64,000 nt of DNA from Lacihabitans soyangensis (GTDB taxonomy: Bacteria > Bacteroidota > Bacteroidia > Cytophagales > Spirosomataceae). Positions 59,835 to 64,000 of the stretch are shown in pieces; within the stretch, counting starts at the first letter, position 1, and every line of letters starts with the position of its first letter. The stretch is from NCBI RefSeq assembly GCF_024343775.1, contig NZ_RJUF01000174.1:1-64000 (forward strand), in the 5' to 3' direction. The notes below the pieces were generated by a model. It did no database searches, was not told where the DNA came from, and saw only the letters and a list, made by a program, of their open reading frames with translations. A program made the position numbers and the translations under genes.

Positions 59835-60932
59835 TTTCTTAACCTCTTGGTCGAATAAACTACAAACTTTGTTGGTTTCAAAGCGTTCTAATACAAGTTT
59901 TCTGCCATTTTGAGCGATTTCTTTCGCCTTCTCGGCATTTTTCAATAGGTCGATGATGGCATATGAAATAGAATCATCGTTAAATTCAATTACAATTCCG
60001 GCCTCAGATTCTTTTATTTCATTAGAAAGTCCTGTCTCGGTAGAAACCACTACTGGAATTTGATAAACCAATGCCTCCAAAACAGCAATAGAAAAACCTT
60101 CTGAGTACGAAGGCAATGCGAATACCTTCGATGAAAGTAAAAGATCGGTTTTGGCTTGTCCGTTAACAGTACCGATATATTTTATTGAATTCTCAAGCTT
60201 ATTTTTCAGTATAAAATCCTGAACAAAATCTAACATACCAAAGTCAGGGCCAGCAATAATCAGTTCAGCATCAGGAACTTGAAGCAAAACTTTTTTAAAT
60301 GCAGGTAAAAGTAAATCTAAACCTTTTTTTTGATGCAACCGACTTAAGAACAACACTCTTTTACCTTCATCGGGTCTATTGTTTGGAATTTCGGGAATAT
60401 CGATTCCGTTCGGAATAATCCGAATGTTAAGGGATTTAGCTCCCATGTAGTCTTCCACTTCGTTTAATTCACCATGATGAAGAACATGAATCATTTTAAC
60501 TTTTTTGAGGAAGTTCTTTTGAAAACTGAAGGTAAAAAGGGCTCTTTTGAGTCGATTCCCCATAAATGTATAAGGATGAGCACAACCGTGAACAGTAACT
60601 ATGCTTTTTTGATGTAGTCCGAGTAAGTGAGCCGCCAAAAGGGTAAAATTCCAAAGGCCATGAAGGTGAATTACATCAAAACCCTGTTTATTCTCTTTGA
60701 GAATTTTCCAGAGCTCAACTGAAAAAAGTGGAAAAAATCTCGTCAACAAATGGGGTTGAACACTTATAAATTGCACTCCCTCAATATCCTTATAGCGTTT
60801 ATGACCAGGCATATCCATGGTTATAACGGTGGCTTTGTCCCCATTCTCAACTTGAAATTTTGCCAAATCATAAACCACTTTTGAGGCACCTCCGTTTTCC
60901 CAAGTGTATGACAATATGTGTACAAAATGCAT
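59826..60932 (-). CDS. GT4-family glycosyltransferase
   Basis: 368 aa. N-terminal Rossmann part (LSYTWENGGASKVVYDLAKF), DVIHLHGLWNF, IPNGIDIPEIP and the C-terminal FALPSYSEGFSIAVLEALVY, with the E-x7-E retaining-GT4 motif. Transfers a sugar from a nucleotide donor to a surface glycan. Ends 3 bp after the neighbouring GT4 gene stop on the same strand, so they are co-transcribed. Confidence 0.88.
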   Translation of the reverse strand: MHFVHILSYTWENGGASKVVYDLAKFQVENGDKATVITMDMPGHKRYKDIEGVQFISVQPHLLTRFFPLFSVELWKILKENKQGFDVIHLHGLWNFTLLAAHLLGLHQKSIVTVHGCAHPYTFMGNRLKRALFTFSFQKNFLKKVKMIHVLHHGELNEVEDYMGAKSLNIRIIPNGIDIPEIPNNRPDEGKRVLFLSRLHQKKGLDLLLPAFKKVLLQVPDAELIIAGPDFGMLDFVQDFILKNKLENSIKYIGTVNGQAKTDLLLSSKVFALPSYSEGFSIAVLEALVYQIPVVVSTETGLSNEIKESEAGIVIEFNDDSISYAIIDLLKNAEKAKEIAQNGRKLVLERFETNKVCSLFDQEVKKLF

Positions 60933-60934
60933 AA

Positions 60935-62077
60935 TTACGCTTGTTGATATATTTTTTGAAAGCCACTAATAATTCGTTTTGCCACCAACTCGACCTTGAA
61001 CTGCTCAATAATTTCTAGGGAGTTTTTCTTCATAGATTCCCTCCTATCTACATTTATAACGAAATTTATCATGCATTCTTTCAGTTCATTTTGGTTGTTA
61101 GCCTCAAATACAAAGCCATTGCCTGCGACCAAATCATCTTTACATCCACAGGCATTTGAAACAATTACCCCTAGGCCACAAATCATGGCTTCGTTGACCA
61201 CTAAACCCCATGGTTCAGACTTACTAGGAAGCACCAAACAATCAGATTTGCTGAAATACTTCGGAACTGTTTGCCAATGCACCGCATCGAATTTGTAAAT
61301 ATCTTGATCTCCTTTTGATATCTCCAGTTTTATTTGTTCATCCAAAGTACCATTACCCAATATAATCAAACCCCAATCTTTAGCCTCGGCTATAGATTGT
61401 TTTATTTCTTGAAAAGCTCTTATGAGTATTGGAATATTCTTTACCCCGATAATTCTACCGACAAAAATAAAATTATGAGATGTTTTAACCTCTCCTGCCA
61501 GAAACTTTTCTATTCGGGCCGTTTCATAAATTTCTCGAATTTTTTTGTCATCTACTACAGCACCTTTCTCCTCAATAAACTGACTTTCATTCGCTCCGAG
61601 ATTCAACAAATACTCCTTTGAGGTCTTCCCAAAAACGATGAAACCATCGGCCATTTTTACAAGCGTCTTTTTCACTAACTCCTTGATAAAAGACCTTTGA
61701 TGATCGAATGAGGTAGATTCATTGGAGATTATGATTTTTTTTCCTAAAAAAAATGAAAAAATTATTGACAAAGTTAGAGACAAATCACCTGCCCAACCCG
61801 TTACGTTTACCACATCAGGATTATAGTTCTTAATAAACCTCAAAACGGCCAAAACTTTCTTCACAGAAGGAATATTCTCGATGAAATCATCAAAAAGTAA
61901 GTGATAATTGTAAGCATAATTCACCTCTGAACTGGCCATGTTTTTCCGAGAAATATCATTCTTTGCTATTTGCAAAACGCATATTTCCATATCTCTAGCC
62001 TTGTTTTGCTCAATAGCTTCAAACAAAACCGATTTATAATGTGTCCAGAGAATATTATGAATTATTAATATCTTCAT
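60935..62077 (-). CDS. GT4-family glycosyltransferase
   Basis: 380 aa. Begins MKILIIHNILWTHYKSVLFE; DVVNVTGWAGDLSLT, FIVFGKTSKEYLLNLGA, FVGRIIGVKNIPILIRAF, LVLPSKSEPWGLVVNEAMIC fit GT4. Donor and acceptor unknown. Its start overlaps the acyltransferase stop by 23 bp; third of a leftward operon AT3-GT4-GT4. Confidence 0.87.
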   Translation of the reverse strand: MKILIIHNILWTHYKSVLFEAIEQNKARDMEICVLQIAKNDISRKNMASSEVNYAYNYHLLFDDFIENIPSVKKVLAVLRFIKNYNPDVVNVTGWAGDLSLTLSIIFSFFLGKKIIISNESTSFDHQRSFIKELVKKTLVKMADGFIVFGKTSKEYLLNLGANESQFIEEKGAVVDDKKIREIYETARIEKFLAGEVKTSHNFIFVGRIIGVKNIPILIRAFQEIKQSIAEAKDWGLIILGNGTLDEQIKLEISKGDQDIYKFDAVHWQTVPKYFSKSDCLVLPSKSEPWGLVVNEAMICGLGVIVSNACGCKDDLVAGNGFVFEANNQNELKECMINFVINVDRRESMKKNSLEIIEQFKVELVAKRIISGFQKIYQQA

Positions 62078-63239
62078 ACTTTACAAAAGTAGTTTCTTCT
62101 GATAATGTTTGCTTTTGTTTGTTGGAATTTTGAGACTTCAAAAACGGCACTTCTACCAAAAAATGACTAAAATAGGCAAATACAATGGTGATTAATGCTC
62201 CTACCAAAATATAAAATGAATGCTGTGGAAGTTGATTTTGATTATACTTTGAAATCATTCCAGAAACGAAAACCAAAATAGGAAAATGAGTAATATACAA
62301 GGTATAGGAGAAATCACCAAAAAACTTGAAACGCTCTATATACCTTAAATTGAATTGCTTCTGATTTAAAAACAGTAAAATAGCTATTACACTAGTAAAG
62401 AGAAGGGCAATTTTGAAATCATAGAAATTCTGATCTATTGAAATAAAATTTAGTAGGATAAACCCAAAGATCACCACGCCAATAAAAATCATCAAACTAA
62501 CTTTTATTCGCTCTGCATATACCTCTGCCAACAAAACACCTAACCACCAGCACATTAGGCCTCCAAAAACTTCGATGGAGAGTTGTTCTGACCACCAAGT
62601 GCTGTAATTAGAAAAATAGAATAGAACAATCAACAAAACTGTAGAGAGAACGATATTCTTCCTTGAAAACAGTAAAAAGAATGGATAGAGTAAATAAAAC
62701 CAGGATTCCAACTTTAGCGACCAAGTGGGTCCGTTAGTTCCAAAAACGGGTACATACTGATGAAAAAGGAAAAATACATTGCCAATATAAGTAGATAAAC
62801 TGTGTGAACTGTTGCCTATTGTCGTATTGATACCTGCATTGATCGTTTGGGCTGAGTAAATGGTATAACCTAAAGAACGTCCAACAAAATCGAGAACCGC
62901 AGTTAAAACCAAAGCAAACAAAAATGGTGGATATATTCTTCGCACTCTTTTCAAATAAAAATGCCCAAAATTAATCTTTTGGTCGCCGTTCTTCTGGAAT
63001 TTCCTCACAAAACCGTTGTGAATGACGAAGCCCGACAAAACAAAAAATAACAAGACAGCTTCATGACCGTATTTAAATAAAGTAAAAAAATACATTTCAA
63101 TTTTTTCGAATATCGAGTAAGCCTGCGTATGTTTTAAAAAACCTTCCGAGTAGCCCTCCCAAAGTAACCATCGAGCGTGGCCAATCATTACGTATATGGC
63201 CGCCATACCCCGAAGACCGTCTAAAAACTTAATATTCAT
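62055..63239 (-). CDS. Acyltransferase-3 family membrane protein
   Basis: 394 aa from the ATG at 63239 (MNIKFLDGLRGMAAIYVMIG); an in-frame TTG lies at 63242. FLDGLRGMAAIYVMIGHARW with its catalytic His, GHFYLKRVRRIYPPFLFALV and about 10 hydrophobic helices define the OafA/NodX-like AT3 family, which acetylates sugars on surface polysaccharide. First gene of the AT3-GT4-GT4 operon; a -7 box (TATCTTTG, 63338-63345, - strand) lies about 100 nt upstream. Confidence 0.87.
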   Translation of the reverse strand: MNIKFLDGLRGMAAIYVMIGHARWLLWEGYSEGFLKHTQAYSIFEKIEMYFFTLFKYGHEAVLLFFVLSGFVIHNGFVRKFQKNGDQKINFGHFYLKRVRRIYPPFLFALVLTAVLDFVGRSLGYTIYSAQTINAGINTTIGNSSHSLSTYIGNVFFLFHQYVPVFGTNGPTWSLKLESWFYLLYPFFLLFSRKNIVLSTVLLIVLFYFSNYSTWWSEQLSIEVFGGLMCWWLGVLLAEVYAERIKVSLMIFIGVVIFGFILLNFISIDQNFYDFKIALLFTSVIAILLFLNQKQFNLRYIERFKFFGDFSYTLYITHFPILVFVSGMISKYNQNQLPQHSFYILVGALITIVFAYFSHFLVEVPFLKSQNSNKQKQTLSEETTFVKYEDINNS

Positions 63240-63312
63240 CAAAGGTTATTATAGTGGTTTGATTTTTTCGACAAAATTTGCCTTTAAATCAAAAACTGGA
63301 ATTAAGATAAAC

Positions 63313-63376
63313 TCTCGTTTTGCGAGAATTTGTTTCGCAAAGATAGAAAAACTTATTGATTTTGCCTTTTGGCAAA
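63313..63376. promoter_or_regulatory. Hairpin cluster in the divergent intergenic region
   Basis: TCTCG (63313-63317) / CGAGA (63323-63327), TTTGCGA (63319-63325) / TCGCAAA (63335-63341), and TTTGCC (63361-63366) / GGCAAA (63371-63376). The first two share bases and cannot form at once. Confidence 0.4.
63338..63345 (-). promoter_or_regulatory. Bacteroidota -7 box (TATCTTTG) for the acyltransferase operon
   Basis: TATCTTTG on - , 98 nt before the ATG at 63239; transcript would carry the TCTCG/CGAGA hairpin near its 5' end. Confidence 0.35.
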
Positions 63377-63455
63377 TTTGACAAATAAAATCATTTATCC
63401 CTCTACAAAAGGCCTCATTTAGATGTAGATAAGTGTATTTCTGAAAAAATGGTTG

Positions 63456-63463
63456 TATTTTTG
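63456..63463 (+). promoter_or_regulatory. Bacteroidota -7 box (TATTTTTG) for the GT2 gene
   Basis: TATTTTTG, 49 nt before the ATG at 63513. Confidence 0.4.
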
Positions 63464-63512
63464 ATTTTTAAGTAAATTTATAAACCATAGAAAGTCCTCT
63501 AAAACCTTTCCA

Positions 63513-64000
63513 ATGAGCATTACGGCAGTCATTCTCACGTATAATGAAGAAATACACATAGAAAGGTGCATAAAATCTCTGCAACCTATATGCGACCGGA
63601 TATGCATTGTTGATTCCTTTTCCAACGACCGAACACTTGAAATCTGCCGAAACCTTGGAGTAGATGTTTACCAAAATAAATGGGAAAACAATCATTCAAA
63701 ACAAATGAACTGGGCCATAGACAACTGCGACATTACATCAATGTGGACCATGAGAATGGATGCGGATGAATATATTTTACCAGAGCTTCAGGCCGAAATC
63801 ATAGAAAAAATACCCACTCTAAAACCAGAGATTTCCGGAATAGAACTTAAAAGACGAGTCTATTTTAAAGGAAAATGGATCAAAAATGGAGGTTTTTACC
63901 CTATAAAGTTGATAAGACTCTGGAAAACTGGCAAAGGCTACAGCGAGGAGAGATTCATGGATGAGCACATCGTAGTCAACTCTGGTGAAATTGTGTGTTT
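63513..64000 (+). CDS. GT2-family glycosyltransferase, C-terminus outside window
   Basis: 162 codons from the ATG at 63513 run off the window. SITAVILTYNEEIHIERCIK and the donor-site Asp in IVDSFSNDRTLEI, followed by the metal-binding MRMDADEYI (DAD), are inverting GT2 motifs; the sequence resembles WaaE/KdtX-type LPS core transferases. Belongs to the surface glycan locus. Product length unknown. Confidence 0.83.
   Translation, partial: MSITAVILTYNEEIHIERCIKSLQPICDRICIVDSFSNDRTLEICRNLGVDVYQNKWENNHSKQMNWAIDNCDITSMWTMRMDADEYILPELQAEIIEKIPTLKPEISGIELKRRVYFKGKWIKNGGFYPIKLIRLWKTGKGYSEERFMDEHIVVNSGEIVC

Overview
The window looks like a low-GC member of the Bacteroidota, most likely of the Cytophagales group. 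Reasons: upstream regions repeatedly carry the Bacteroidota -7 box TAnnTTTG; there is a type IX secretion C-terminal sorting domain (gene at 52172-53836), a DUF5723-type outer-membrane protein and a putative porin; Shine-Dalgarno sequences are mostly absent; and small families typical of this phylum occur (DUF4286, DUF6580, DUF6438). No genus is claimed.

Region 1 (1 to about 6930) is an accessory island, probably the early/regulatory end of a prophage or related element. It is visibly richer in GC, with a strong C bias on the + strand. Nearly all its genes run leftward: a TOPRIM primase-like protein cut by the window edge, a DnaQ-type exonuclease, an HD hydrolase, a zinc-ribbon protein and a set of very small membrane or orphan proteins, many start/stop coupled. 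A divergent Cro/CI-like repressor (6429-6785) faces them across an operator-rich region. The island is packed with three families of short GC-rich palindromic repeats (A, B, C). They sit between genes, at gene ends and inside genes in frame, where they add peptides such as LRQAQ, SPLxPGGG and PPLxGGG. Five leftward genes also share a GATTGATT box 24-30 nt before the start codon. A 100-bp MITE-like element with 10-bp flanking direct repeats (7058-7177) lies at the junction with the chromosome.

Region 2 (7.2-42 kb) is ordinary chromosome made of short operons and many convergent pairs that overlap at their stop codons. It holds outer-membrane proteins, a circularly permuted ATP-grasp protein, lpxK, menC, hemF, hisC, a tRNA-Ala(GGC), a large peptidase/beta-propeller/beta-barrel fusion, an NlpC-TlpA-Ppx operon, a PAP2-like gene with ybeY and a GMC oxidoreductase, pdxA, a catalytically altered tyrosine recombinase, a sodium-solute symporter, tex, a Sua5-like gene with an M20 amidohydrolase and a GDPD, rpsT, radC and an NRAMP-like transporter.

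Region 3 (42.3-57.2 kb) has a tripartite RND efflux operon, a 5-oxoprolinase operon (pxpB-pxpC-pxpA) downstream of a YyaL-type thioredoxin-domain gene and a T9SS-exported protein, an XRE/IrrE-like regulator, an Nfu protein, and rplU-rpmA. The rpsT and rplU promoters share a 27-bp block with one mismatch.

Region 4 (57.2-64 kb) is a surface-glycan locus: SGNH hydrolase, a polytopic GT-C-like protein, two GT4 glycosyltransferases, an acyltransferase-3 protein and a GT2 glycosyltransferase cut by the window end.
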